Part shown: positions 31,618-43,431 of the stretch, piece by piece
How the letters are laid out: each line of letters begins with the position of its first letter
Position numbering within the stretch: the stretch's first letter is position 1
Assembly: GCA_037447655.1 (NCBI GenBank)
Contig: JBBHKE010003041.1
Coordinates: forward strand, 98,635-162,634
Direction: 5' to 3'
Length of the DNA stretch: 64,000 nt
Source of the DNA: Zygnema cylindricum
Taxonomy: Eukaryota; Streptophyta; Zygnematophyceae; Zygnematales; Zygnemataceae
Position numbers and translations under genes: made by a program
Notes under the pieces: generated by a model
Told to the model about the DNA's origin: nothing
The model's input: the letters and a program-made list of their open reading frames with translations, nothing else
The model's database searches: none

Positions 31618-32294
31618 GCGGAACGCCGACCGTTGAAATTCAACGCTCAACAAAAATTAGTTCGACGAGTCAAACTCACACACGGCATCATCCTATAGGA
31701 TGCCCGGAGAAGAAAAATGACAAAACGGCGACGACTTATTCGCCACGTGGCAGACCAAGAGTGGTGCCGATTATTTTCGTACATAACGTACGGCGGCTAC
31801 CATACTTTAAATTTACATTATGTAGTGTGCTGCAATTTTATTGGTCTACATGGGTTGTGAGTAGGAATTAGGACTTAGAATATTTTTGGTAGGTAGCCAC
31901 CTCTCCCACAGAGCATCTTGAATAAACGGAAAACTTTGCTCAGCCAAACTATCATCTTACTTGACCATTTTCAATGATTATGTTTGTTGCGGACTCAAGG
32001 GAGTCTAGGCTATACAGGGGTATAGTCAGACAGAGTGTTTCTCTGCCAGGGTGGCTGCATTTCTAAGGGAAAGTCAAAGTGGGGAATGGTATCCAAAACT
32101 ATAATTCTAACTTTCTATTCTGTGATGGAACTGAGCACACAGAAAGTCTTATTTCACAAGGGTGAAGCTTTAATTGGGTTCTAATTGTCAAGGGGTCAAT
32201 CATTTGGGTTTATATAAACTTGGAGTCGGCACTATCTAGATTAGCTTCTTTGGATCTGCAAATTTTGTGTGGCAATAGAGCCCATAGAATTTCA
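31618..32294 (+). repeat. 3' LTR of RLC-A copy 3, second part
   Basis: It holds the unoccupied version of the RLC-B insertion site (GTACGGCGGCTACC, near 31789), the TATA box (near 32209) and the terminus GAATTTCA. The gag start codon of the family is changed here to ATA (near 32275), so this LTR cannot start a fused frame. Confidence 0.9.
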
Positions 32295-33235
32295 CAAAAG
32301 ACTTTGTAATGTTGTATCTTTAGATGAAGAAAGCCTTTGAAGTTTCGTTTAGTGTACGTGCTATGTATGTTCAGCTAGATGTTACTGTCCAAACTAACAT
32401 AGCCACTAAGATTTTTGAATGTAAGTATTCTGGAGGTAGTATGTCAGATCATTCCTATGCTATGAATAGGTTGTTCCTCAGAGTACTAGTGCAGGTGGGA
32501 ACTTTTCACCACCTCAGCACGCTATGTTGATAATGAGAACTTTGCGCGATGAATATAAGGGAGCCATGGAAAGGCTTAGGGCTATTCCACAACGTCAATG
32601 GAACATAGCATTAGCAATTCAACTTATTTTGAGTGAAGAAGCTAACCAGATGTCACAATGAGGTATTAGTAAGTTTTTTCAGGCACTAGCTAACCAGATT
32701 TCGGATTCTAAGATTGGCAATGGTAGTGGCAAAGGTAGTGGTCCTAGAAGGTCACCTTTGACATGTTATTACTTTGATGAAAAAGGGCATGTGATCAAAA
32801 TGTGTAATGCATACAAGAGAGCGAAAGCCACAGGAAATTTTTGCTCTGGATGGGACGAAAGCCGAGTTCCTTCTCATTTAGGTGGTCGCCCAACTGCTCT
32901 CTTCAACGAATTGAAGGAGGAGGATGTGAGCAGCTTTCCTGACAACAGTGAAAAAATATACTTTGCGATGGCACAAACAACGGAATGTGTGGAGGAAGAC
33001 GAATGGATTATGGACTCCTGCGCATCTGCCCACATGTGTCGCAATCGCCATCTATTTGAGAGTATTCAATCTATTTTACCCATCAAAAAATATTTTAGTG
33101 ATGATACGTTTGTTGAGTCGAAAGCAAAGGGGAGGGTGTCACTTATGTTGAATGTAGATGGAAAACTTGTGAAAAGGGTCTTCGAAGATGTGTTGCATGT
33201 CCCAGTTTTTAAAAGAGATTTTTTCACTACGTGAG
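32295..33235 (+). pseudogene. gag-pol: E1 Gag (rest) and protease
   Basis: It resumes the Gag interrupted at 15607. Frames change around 32320, 32520 and 32660. The zinc knuckle reads CYYFDEKGHVIKMC, with the second Cys replaced by Phe. The protease motif is WIMDSCASAHMC, with Cys in place of Gly. Both changes should disable the protein even without the frameshifts. Confidence 0.75.
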
Positions 33236-34290
33236 TGGTTGAAAAGAAAGGTTTTAAAACAATATCGAGAATGGGAAGAAGGCAGTGAGTAAGAATGGGA
33301 AAATAGCTGCAGAGGGTTTTGCTAGAGGAAACAATTTGTATCGGTTGAGTCTTGCAAATGATAATGACAATGATGATATGTACTCAAGTGTAATCAGTGA
33401 TTCTGATTTATGGCATAAACGTTTAGGACATGTGAACTATGATAGATTAGAAAAGATGGTAAATCAAAAAATGGTGGAAGGTGTAAAAACTAGTCAAAAA
33501 CGAGCATCAAATGTATGTGATGGTTGTGTAATGGGAAAAATTCATAAGTTGCCTTTCTGTTCGCAAACTGATCATAGAAGTAGCAGGGTGCTGGAACTAA
33601 TTTATTAAGATGTATGGGGGCCATCTAGGTATCCATCAATGGGAGGTGCTAAGTTTATGTTTACCTTTACTAATGACTTTAGTAGATTTTCTACAGTTTA
33701 TTTTTTGAAAAGTAATAATGAAGTTTTTTCAAAATTTAAAGAGGATAAGGCTTGGGTTGAAAATCTGTATGAGAAAAAAATAGCAGGATTCAGATTTGAT
33801 AATGGATGGGAGTACATTTCTAATGAGTTTGTGTAATTCCTAAAATTGCATTTAATCTCACGTCAGCTAACCGTTCCCTATTCTCCATAACAAAACAGTG
33901 TTTCAAAGAGGATGAATATGACTATATCAGATTGTGCTAGGAGAATGATGGCTGATATGGACATAGATTTCAAATTTTGGGCAGAGGGTATGAATTGTGC
34001 AACTTATGTGAGAAACATATTAGAAACAAAGGCGGTAAAGGATAATACTCCTTATGAAATGTGGACAGGACACAAACCAGATGTAAGTCACTTCAAAGTT
34101 TTTGGAAGTAAGATAATCATGCTAGATAATGATCTAAAAAAATGGAAATTAGAGCCAAAAGGCATACCAGGGATATTTCTACGGTATGATGATCATGCTT
34201 AGGGTTATAAAGTATATGGCATTAAGAGAAATAGAGTTGTGGTAGCCCAAAACATCATAGTGAAGGATGAGGGAAAATGAGTAGATATAT
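33236..34290 (+). pseudogene. pol: E1 integrase, broken
   Basis: The zinc-binding part is present (LWHKRLGHVNYDRL, then CDGCVMGKIHKLPF, 33409-33560). Of the catalytic core, the first Asp (DVWGP) follows a stop at 33605. The second Asp is present (RFDNGWEY). The third residue, Glu in the family, is Lys (SKRMNM), after a stop near 33888. The C-terminal part (FKVFGSKI, KLEPKGIPGI) extends to 34290. Confidence 0.8.
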
Positions 34291-36224
34291 TTAGTCAGCG
34301 TACAGATGAAAAGAAAGAAGTGTTGATTGTATATTTTTAGAGGAAAATCCTATGTTTTTCAAGAAAAATATAGAAAATGCATCTACATCAACTCAAAGTG
34401 ACTTCCAATCCTCTTCTCCACCAGAAACAACAAGTTTTATGCCCGTAAGAGTTGTAGACTCTCCTCTACCTCAAGCTGAAACTGAATCAAAAGTAAAATC
34501 ACATGTATCGAGGAGGAGGACCTAACCATCTATACCAGCTACAAATTTTCCAGGTGGAGTCAGGCGAAGTGCATGACTCACGGAAGAAAATGCAGCCTTT
34601 GCTCATTCAACACACATAAAAGAGCCTCTAACATTGAAAGAAGCTTTTTCGAGTGATGAAAGGGAACATTGGGTGGAAGTCGTGAATGAGGAAATTAAGT
34701 CCATCATGGAGGCCAAAACTTGGATCTGGTGGAACTTCCTCAAGGGAGAAAGGCTATTGGAAGTAAATGGGTGTTTAAATAAAATTGAACCCAGGTAATA
34801 TTATAGACAGGTATAAGGCTCTCTTGGTTCCTAAGGGATATAATCAAAAGGAGGGGATAGATTATGAAGAAATCTTTTCACAGGTTGTAAGGTTTCCATC
34901 TGTTTGCATCTTACTTACATTAGCTATCATAGAGAATTTTGAGATCCATCACATGCGTGTAAAAACAGCCTTTTCGCATGGTGATTTAGATGAGGTCATT
35001 TATATAAAACAGCCTGAGGGTTATGAGGAAGCACGAAAAGAAAATCTTGTCGGAAGACCTTTTAAATTTTTGAATGGTCTAAAACAGGCCCCTAGGCATT
35101 GGAATTGAAAGTTAGATGAGTTCTTGACAAGATTAGGATTTACAAGAATTAGCTCAACTCATTCATTATATGTGATGTGTGGTGATAATCCTCATGAGGT
35201 GATATTCATTGCTGTGTATGTTGATGATTTGTTGCTAACTTGAAGGAACAAAGAAGGAATTGCTAGAGGAAAACATGCTTTTAATTCACAATTTGAAATG
35301 AAAGATTTGGGTGAGGCAAAATATATCCTAGGCATACAAGTTGAAAGAGATTGAGAAAAGAAAATTATTAAGCTAACTAAAAAAGAAGCGATAGGACACA
35401 TGTTTGAAAAATTTGGCAAGGTTGATACCAAAGGTTGTGCAACCTCTACGGAGTATAAGCAAAAACTTGAAGGAATGGAGCATGAGTTTAAAGTCATAAT
35501 TGATGAGCCCCTTAATGCAGGAGAGCAAAAATTTATGTCCCAAGTACCCTATAGACAAGTAGTAGGAAGTCTAATTTACTTCATGAATTTTACTAGGCCC
35601 GATATAGCTGCAGCTGTTGGTGTGTTGAGTATAAGTCTACAAAATCCACGAAAGAGAGATTGGGAGGCAGCAAAAAGGGTCTTAATATATCTTGTTGGGA
35701 CCAAAAATCTTTAGCTTATATTAGGAGGGGACAAGGTTAGCATTAATACTTGGAGTGATGCTAATTATGGTGATGTGCCTAGTAGGAAGTCTACAACTGG
35801 GTATGTCATTCAGATTGGAAGTGGAACTTGTAGTTGGAGTAGTAAACTTCAAAAGGTCACGACTTAATCTACTATAGAAGCTGAATACATGGTTGCGAGT
35901 AAATCTTTCAAAGAGCTGCTAAGGATTATGACATTTCTTCAAGAATTGGGTTTTACACAACACACGACACAAGTATTGTGGTGCGATAATAAAGATTCCA
36001 TTTATGTGGCTACAAACCCAAGTCACCATTTCAAGAGTAATCATATGGACATTTGGCTACATTTGGTAAGAGAGAAAGTATTTGCAAAAGTGGTCAAACT
36101 ATGTTATTTGCTAATGAAAAAATGGTTGCGGACATGTTGACAAAAGCCTTTCCCGCTCCTAAGTTAGAGTACTGCAGAAAAGCATGTGGTCTAAGTGAGT
36201 AAGTCTTCTAAAGCTTAAGGGGAG
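34291..36224 (+). pseudogene. pol: E1 RT and RNase H, broken
   Basis: In order: acidic linker, RT start (34680-34790, frameshift near 34725), RYKALLVPKGYNQKEGIDYEE, the HGDLDEVIYIKQPEGY block, and YVDDLLL near 35217 followed by a TGA. Then GEAKYILGIQVERD, a stop, the VVGSLIYFMNFTRPDIAAA block of the RT tail, and RNase H to the end with stops at 35714 and 35866. It ends ahead of the polypurine tract (36213-36224). The RT active site is intact in sequence but the frame is not. Confidence 0.8.
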
Positions 36225-36893
36225 TATTGAAAAGTAAGCTTTAGTAAGTCTTAGAAATTTGAGTCTAGGACTTAAAATAATTTTGGAATACCAAGTGTTC
36301 AATATTGACCAAATTTAGTGTAGATTTTTGTGTATCTTAAAGTTAAATAATGTGTTGGGCCGCCAATGAATGTGGACGTGATAAGAATCACCCGGATTTT
36401 TAGGGTATAGATATTGTTAGTGGACAATTCTGGTCGAAACACTTAGAATTTTGTCGTACGCTGTCTATTGAACCCTATATATACGTTTTAGATATTTTGA
36501 GTATGTTTAGAGTATTTAATTCAATTAGGAATGATCAGTTTGACACGGAATGTACATTCTACACAGAGTTTAAGGAAATGAGAGCACTAAATGCAGTTTA
36601 AGGTGTTTTGTGCTCTATTGTGTTTGATTTCCTTGTAGTAAATGTTTCTTTGATTGAAAGACCTCTTTCATTCGTAGTTACATATCTTACAATATTAATC
36701 TTGACTGATAGGTATTCCTCTTTGGGTTTGCTTTCGCTAACATGTGTGATAATGGCTCAGCTCTTCTTGCAAGTGCTCCTATTAGCCATAGTGCTCCACC
36801 TGCTCCTCCAGGGACAAATATCCCAGCTGGTGCAAGTGTGACTCCCACTGGGAGTGGATCTCAGCCGAGTCTAAATGCCCATGATCTACAACA
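36225..36893 (+). repeat. 3' LTR of E1
   Basis: 669 bp from TATTGAAAAGTAAGC to CTACAACA, similar to 14731-15414. It is directly followed by E2 internal sequence on the opposite strand. Confidence 0.85.
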
Positions 36894-38149
36894 TTTTGAG
36901 TTGATGTAGATACGTTTTCTATCTTTTTCTTGAAAAACATAGGATTTTCCTCTAAAAAGATACAATCAACACTTTTATCTTTCTTTTCATCTGTACTTAC
37001 ATATGGTTTGTGTCATGTCCACATTTCATAAGGAGTTTTATCTTTTAGTGCCCTTGTTTATAGCCTGTTTCTCACATAAGTTGCACAATTCATAGCTTTT
37101 CCCCAAAATTTGAAATCTATGTCCATATCAGCTATCATTTTCCTAGCACACTCTAATATAGTCTTATTGATCCTCTGTGAAACACCGTTTTGTTCTGGAG
37201 AATAGGGAACGGTTAGCTGACGTGAGATTCCATGAAATTTTAGGAATACTGCAAACTCATTAGAAATGTACTCCCCACCATTATCACATCTGAATCCTGT
37301 TATCTTTTTTCCATACAGATTTTAAACCGAAGCCTGATGCTCTTTAAATTTTGAAAAAACTTCATCATTTCTTTTCAAAAAATAAAATATAGTAAATCTA
37401 TTATAATCATCAGTAAAGGTAAGCATAAACTTAGCACCTCCCACAGATGGATACCTAGATGGCCTCGATACATCTGAATAAATTAGTTCTAGCACCTTGC
37501 TACTTGTATGATCAGTTTGCGAAGGGAAATGCAACTTATGAGTTTTTCCCATTGCAGAACCATCACAAATTTTTTCCTCCAGCAAAACCCTCTACAGCTA
37601 TTTTCCCATTCTTACTCATTGTCTTCTTCCCATTCTCAGATATTGTTTTAAAACCTCTTTTCTACCACTGACGTAGAGAAAAAAGTTATTTTAAAAGTTG
37701 GGATATGCACCACATCTTCCAAGACCGTTTTCACTATTTTTCCATCGACTTTCAACATAAGTGATACCCTCCCCTTTGCTTTCGATTCAACAAATGTATC
37801 ATCACTAAAATAAATATTGATGGGTGAAATAGATTGAATACTCTCAAATAGATGGCAATTGCAGCACATGTGGGCAGATGCGTCGGATTCCATAACCCAT
37901 TCGTCTTCCTCCACGCCTTCCATTACTTGTGCCATCGCAAAGTATTTCTTTTCACTGTTGTTGGGAAAGCTTCTCACGTCCTCCTCCTTAAGTTCGTTCA
38001 AGAGAGTAGTTGGGCGACCACATGATTGAGAAGGAACCCGACTTTCGTCAAATCTAGAGTAAAAATTTCTTGTGGCTTTCGCTCTCTTGTATGCATTACT
38101 CATTTTGAACACATGCCCTTTTTCAACACAGTAATAGCATGTCAAGGTG
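36894..38149 (-). pseudogene. pol: E2 zinc knuckle, protease and integrase, broken
   Basis: The minus-strand frame from 38149 starts with the zinc knuckle, in which the last Cys is Ser (CYYCVEKGHVFKMS). The protease motif is WVMESDASAHMC: the catalytic Asp is Glu and Gly is Asp. A deletion near 37590 removes most of the integrase zinc-binding region. The integrase core is partly readable (YSDVSRPSRYPS, FRCDNGGEY near 37290) with frame breaks. The other half of pol lies beyond E1 at 13029-14494, and the Gag part lies beyond RLC-A copy 4 at 43432. Confidence 0.75.
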
Positions 38150-38239
38150 ACCTTTTAAACATTGAGACCTCGATTGGCCCTCAAAGTAGGCAGATCCAAA
38201 GAAGCTAATCTAGATAGTGTCGACTCCTAACTTGATATA

Positions 38240-39177
38240 TGTTGTTCTACAACCACCGGTGCAGGTGGAGGAGCAGCAGTAGTAGTAGAAGTAGACATGA
38301 TACACTCTCAAAAGCTATCAAGAATCCTACCAAACAGCTATTCTTAAGTGCTCACCAATTCTTATACAAGCATCCAAACTTCACAAAACTCTATCATTAT
38401 ATAGAGTAGCATAAACAGTGATAACTCCCAAAGTTTCAGCAGAATTAACCCGACAACACTCAAGATATAATACTCAGAAGTTTCCCAAAAATTGTCTGCA
38501 GTTTTACTACTTAGAAGTCTGGATACATAATATGTTATGAGTCCTAAGTCTTAAACTTGTGTTGAACTGGCAACACCAGTGTACTTGAGAGGTACATCAA
38601 ACCACCAAGCTACCACTAATCTGTCAAGCTACCATTGAGCTATCACTGAGCTACCACTAAGCTATCACTAAGCTACCACTGAGCTATCACTAAGCTACCA
38701 CTGAGATATCACTAAGCTACCTAGAATCGTATCTATCGCAGTTGCTCTATCCTGTACATAATCACATTAAGAATAGCAGACGCTGCGTTGTCCGTACGGA
38801 CCATATCAAATATAATCGTGGTTGCATTGTCCTGTATGTGTTGCAGCTTCGCTGCTCCGCTGCTCTGCTACTTCGCTGCTCTGCAGCTGCGCTGCTCTGC
38901 AATATAGCAGCTGCTCTGCTGTATAGCAGATGCTCTGCTGTATAGCAGCTGCTCTACTGTATAGCAGCAGCTCTATTGTTTAGTAGCTGCTCTGCTGTAT
39001 AGCAGATGCTCTGCTGTATAGCAGCAGCTCTGTTGAGTAGCAACTGCTTTGCTGTATAGCAGCTGCGCTGCTCTGTTGTATAGCACCTGCGCTGCACTGT
39101 CTGAATAGCAGCTGCGCTGCTTTGTCTGTAAAGCAGCTGCGCTGCTCTGAGACTGAAAGCTTTCCAAAAAGACAACA
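38240..39177 (-). repeat. Solo RLC-C LTR
   Basis: 938 bp, TGTTGTCTTTTTGG to GAACAACA on the minus strand, TSD ATATA (38235-38239, 39178-39182). It carries the CAGCTG microsatellite (38840-39150) and the AAGCTACCACTG repeats (38600-38720). On the minus strand an ATG (38300) opens MSTSTTTAAPPPAPVVVEQ up to the LTR end. In an intact element this would run into the primer-site codons QVMGP, as the fragment at 6405 suggests. Confidence 0.85.
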
Positions 39178-39182
39178 ATATA

Positions 39183-40267
39183 AACCCAAATGACTGACCC
39201 ATTGACAATCAAAACCACAATATAGATTCACCTCGCGAAATAACACTTTCTGTGTGCTCAGTTCCACCACAGAATGCAAAGTTAGAAAATGAGATCTGGA
39301 CACATTCACCCACTTTGACTTTCCCTTAGAAATTCAGCCACCTTGGCAGACAAAAACTTTGACCGACTACACCCCTATGTAGCGTGGACTCCCTTGAGTC
39401 CGCAACAAAAAGAATCACTGAAAATGGTCAAGTAAATTGATAGCTATGGCTAGCCAAAGTTTGCCATTTATACAAGGTGCTCTCTGGGAAAGGCAGCTAC
39501 TACCAAAAATTTTCTTAGTTTAATTCCCCCTCTTAAACTCTATCTACTAAAGTACGGCATCAATCAAATTTCTGTGTCGTATAGAAAAGTACAGGTGTCG
39601 GTGTACTTTCTATACCGCCATTGTACAACATGGCCAAAATGTCGACACGTGTCAAATCAGGATTTGTTCCCGTAATCTCTGGAGTTCCCGTAATCCAATG
39701 TTTTCATGCCACGTGTCATCTGACGTGGCAAAGAGCGTAAAACGCCAAAATTACCTCTTTCGTTATCGCAGCGCCTATCGCGGCCGTCCGATCAAAACCG
39801 GCTATAATCTTAGCCGCTGAAATTCCACTCGCGGTATTTGTCTCGCTATCGAAACAAATGCGTGGTATCCGTTTTGTCCCAATACCGTACTCCGTACTAA
39901 ATTGAACTGTATCTATGCACTAAGTATCTATTCTCCGTTAAACGAATTAATCTACATGTAACAATTTATTTATTTATCAAACCCTATATATCGTAATATT
40001 AGTCGTAGACTTAACGGTTAGAGCTAACGGCTACAGTAACTTGACGGACGGCAAGTACCAGGATCAATTCCTGGGTCTGTCAGGTACCTTTTGGTAAAAT
40101 CTACCTAATCCACCTATCTTCTCTAGTGAGCTTAGGCAGCTATGGCTCTAGTTCACTATCAAGCCTTCAGTGACTACAACAAGTTTGTGGGCTTGGAGAA
40201 GGGAGTGAGGGACAGACTGCTTTTGCTCTTTTTCTATAAAAACCTAGAAAATACTCAAATATCAACA
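39183..40267 (-). repeat. 3' LTR of RLC-A copy 4, main part
   Basis: It starts TGTTGATATTTGAG (minus, 40267). The best antisense box-A-like sequence in the window, TAGACTTAACGGTTAGAGC (40006-40024), is followed by the T-arm-like CCAGGATCAATTCCTGG and TGACGGAC / GTCTGTCA inverted arms (40043-40082). Stem-loop region 40134-40220. G-boxes near 39710. Confidence 0.9.
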
Positions 40268-40285
40268 CTCCCCTTATTTTCTAGT

Positions 40286-41047
40286 CTACTTCCTTTCAAC
40301 TCTTACAAACAAACAAACAAGCATTCCTTCCCCTATTTCCTTTTTCTTTTTCTTTTTCCTTTTATAAAACTTAAGAAAAATACTCTCGTATTTAAAACAA
40401 TGCATTAGATGAACTGAAATAATAATTGCATCACACATTTCATTTAGCACCCTACTTATCATAAATCCGATCAAAGATATTATCCACCTCCTCCCCTTTT
40501 CATCCAACCAGAATCTACTTTCCCTTTTGCATTTCGAACAGTCAGCCCCATCCCCAACCTGCAACACATACCCGGATGATAACCCTTTTACAGGCACATC
40601 TTCACAAGAGACATCACACCAAGTAGTGATGTCAAAACCATCCACCCCCAAATATTCCCAAAAAACACTAGTCCCCACTAATTTCCTCATAAGATCTACA
40701 TCTTTCGTATTCATATTTTTATCTATGATAATTACCCCATTTTTCAAACTTCCCTCACTCTCTCCTATGGAATTCTTTCAACTATCACTCTCTAATTTAA
40801 TTCCCAATAAATATTTCTTCTCCCCTAAACCTTTAATCAAATATTTATCTTCTCCCCTATCCTTTAAAACCTCTTCGACTTTCACTTCTCCCCTTTCCCC
40901 GGAATCCGTTGAAGTCTCCTTTTCCGACCAGTTTTTTGTTTCCCTATTATCTATAAAATTATCCTCATTAATTTTATCTTTCTGGTTTTCACTTATGGAT
41001 CCTAGATTTGACTTTCTCATTTCTAAGTCATACACTCTACACTCTTC
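40286..41047 (-). pseudogene. RT/RNase H remnant of RLC-A copy 4
   Basis: The linker and KYLLGIKLESDS segment stay in frame with Gag to about 40778. A frameshift follows, then an open segment with DVDLMRKLVGTSVFWEYL, FDITTWCDVSCEDVPVKG, SGYVLQVGDGADCSKCKRE and RWIISLIGFM. TTWCDVS lines up with TTWSDAS of RLC-B RNase H and is the closest match among the four copies. No RT core. Confidence 0.75.
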
Positions 41048-42283
41048 GACAACCTCAGAAACCTCCTCTCTCTTTACTTCCCTTATACCTCCAAAAGCAC
41101 ATTGTTGCTTTCGTGGAATTTCTATGTGGTTTTCTCTCTTCCCCATACTACTAATCCGGTGAAGCTCTAAAATATCTTCATCCTCTTTCTCCTCTTCCCC
41201 TTCTTCTTCCTCATCCACATTCCAACTTCTAAGTTTTTCCAAACAAGGGCATTCCTCCATATAATGACCCGGTTCCCTACAAAAGAAGCAAACCCCATTT
41301 TTCAAAGCTCCCTTTTCTTTTCCTCTCCCTCTCTTTCCACCAAAGTTCCGAAAAGGTTTACCTTTGTCTTTCTTCCTCTCATCACACTTACGCTTGTCAC
41401 CACCGTTCCTCTCATCACGCTTCCGCCAATCACCGCCGTTCCTCTCATCACGCTTCCGCCAATCACCACCAACTCTAAATGCAATCACCCTGTCACTTCC
41501 CCTACGAAGTTCCAAAGTACTTTCCCTCACAAGAATTATCCCCATGGTAAAGCTCCAAGTCCACAAGGAACCATCAATTGCCTACATACGACAAATGATG
41601 TTTTCGTACTCATCTGGGAGTTTCATGAGTAGTGTATTAATCTTTCTCTCCTTAGATTCTACATTTCCCGCACTAGCAAACTCAACATATAACGCAACAA
41701 TATCATTGCAAAACTATATCATGCTACCTCCTTTATAAACATAGGCCTCTATTTCCTGTTTTACTAACTGTTGCCTCTGTATAGTCTCACTCTTGTAAAT
41801 CTGAATTAGTGTTTCCCAGATTTCTGAAGACTTGGTTAGACTTAAAAGAGTGATAGCTATGGACTTAGACACATATCTAAGTATGAGATGTTTTGCTATA
41901 GTGTTTTTGTATTCCCATATTTTTCTGTCATTTTTTTCAGTTTTAATCCCTACTAGTGGTACCATAGCTGAGAGCCTAGCTCCCCTCACCATAGGTGTCC
42001 CTTTTTCCTTATCCTCTATTTCCCCATCCACGGAAAGGTTTTTCCTTTCACCTTCCGTTGCATCTGACCTCTGGTTGATATTCTGGGTAGCCACAGATGA
42101 TTCTCCATAGTAAGCTTCTCCTAAACTAAGTGGTGGACATCTCACTTGTCCCGAAACAATTCTCCATAAGTGCTTCCCGAAAAGCAATCCCTCCAAAGTC
42201 AACTCCCAATAAGTGAAGTCTGTTCCATTGAACATAGGCACCCTAAATGGTGGGCCCATAACCTGAAACCCTGAAACCTCCAT
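41048..42283 (-). pseudogene. gag: Gag of RLC-A copy 4
   Basis: ATG at 42283 in the LTR gives MEVSGFQVMGPPFRVP, with the primer site at 42250-42263. The first segment is open to about 41714, where a stop replaces a codon after GGSMI. After a stop near 41580 the frame resumes and contains repeated GGDWRKRDERN units, the zinc knuckle CFFCREPGHYMEEC (41248-41290) and QQCAFGGIREVK. The N terminus MEVSGF resembles RLC-B (MEVSEF) more than RLC-A copies 1-3 (MEPIEF), linking the two families. Confidence 0.8.
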
Positions 42284-43431
42284 TGGCCCTCAGAGTAGGC
42301 AAATCCAAAGAACTAATCTAGATAGTGCCGACTCCTAACATGATATAAACCCAAAGGAGTCACCCCTTGATAGTCAAAACCCCAATATAGATTCACCTTG
42401 TGAAATAACACTTTCTGTGTGCTCAGTTCCACCACAGAATACAAAGTTAGAATATGAGATTTGGACACATTCACCCTCTTTGAATTTCCCTTATAAATGC
42501 AGCCACCCTGGCAGACAAAACTCTGACCAACTACACCCCTATGTAGCTTACACTCCCCTAAATCCGCAGCAAAAAAAATCTTTGAAAATTGTCAAGTAAA
42601 TTGATAGTTATGGGTGGCCAAAGTTTTCCATTTATACTAGGTGCTCTCTGGGAGAGGTAGCCACCTACCCAAATTTTTCTAAGTCCTTTTCCCCCTCTAA
42701 AACTCTATCTACTAAAGTACGGCACCAATCAAATTACTATGTCGTAGAGAAAATTACAGGTGCCGGTGTACTTTTTGTGCGGCCATTGTACAACATGGCC
42801 AAAATGTCGACACGTGTCAAATCGGGATTTGTTCCCGTAATCTCTGGAGTTCCCATAATCCAATGTTTTCACGCCACGTATCATCTAACGTGGCAAATAC
42901 CGTAACACGCTAAATTACCTCTTCCGTGATCGCGGCGCCTATCGCGGCCGTCCGATTAAAACCGGCAATAATCCTAGCCGCTAAAATTCGACGCGTAGTA
43001 TTTTTTTCGCTTTCGAAACAAATGCGTGGTATCCGTTCCGTCCGCATACCGTACTCAATACTAAATCAAACTGTATCTATGCTCTAAGTATCTATTCTCC
43101 GTTAAAGGAATTAATCTACGTGTAACAATTTATGTATTTATCAAACCTTATATATCGAAATATTAGTCCTACACTTAACAGTTACAGCTAACGGCTACGG
43201 TAACTTGAAGGACGGCAGGTACAAAGATCAATTCCTGGGTCTGTCAAGTACCTTTTGTTAAAATCTACCTTATCCACCTGTCTTCTCTAGTGAGCTTAGG
43301 CAGCCATGGCTCTAGCTCCCTATCAAGCCTTCACTGACTAGAACAAGTGTGGAGGCTTGGAGAAGGGAGTCACGCACAGACTGCCTTTGCTCTTTTTCTA
43401 TAAAGACCTAGAAAATACTCAAATATAAACA
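42264..43431 (-). repeat. 5' LTR of RLC-A copy 4
   Basis: 1168 bp, right end TGTTTATATTTGAG (minus). TATA-like sequence near 42335, stem-loop region about 43300-43385, tRNA-like module near 43165-43245, GTAC-rich middle. Confidence 0.9.

Larger units (their letters stand above)
15608..32294 (+). mobile_element. RLC-A copy 3, nested host of RLC-B
   Basis: The outer ends are TTTTGAGATTTG (15608; other copies TGTTGATATTTG) and GAATTTCA (32294), flanked by the TSD CAAAA (15603-15607 and 32295-32299). LTRs rebuilt around their insertions are about 1402 and 1404 bp. The internal region is 28060-29803 (1744 bp), with Gag and RT/RNase H remnant but no protease, integrase or RT core. Confidence 0.9.
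14495..36893 (+). mobile_element. RLC-E copy E1 (nested host of RLC-A copy 3)
   Basis: E1 runs 5' LTR, gag start, [insertion 15608-32294], gag rest, pol, 3' LTR. It sits in E2 pol with flanks CTTTG (14490-14494) and TTTTG (36894-36898), a 5-bp TSD with one difference. Without the insertion E1 is about 5.7 kb. Coding is broken by many stop codons. Confidence 0.8.
38155..43431 (-). mobile_element. RLC-A copy 4, without catalytic pol
   Basis: 5' LTR 42264-43431 (1168 bp); 3' LTR 38155-38239 plus 39183-40267 (1170 bp without the solo RLC-C insertion). The TSD is ACCTT (38150-38154, 43432-43436). The internal region (40268-42263) codes for Gag and the RT/RNase H remnant. The LTRs are about 240 bp shorter than those of copy 3. 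Inserted in E2 just before its zinc knuckle. Confidence 0.9.

Noticed and set aside
36894-38160. Separate plus-strand gene after E1
   Set aside because: The sequence reads as E2 integrase, protease and zinc knuckle on the minus strand and rejoins 14494 across the E1 TSD.
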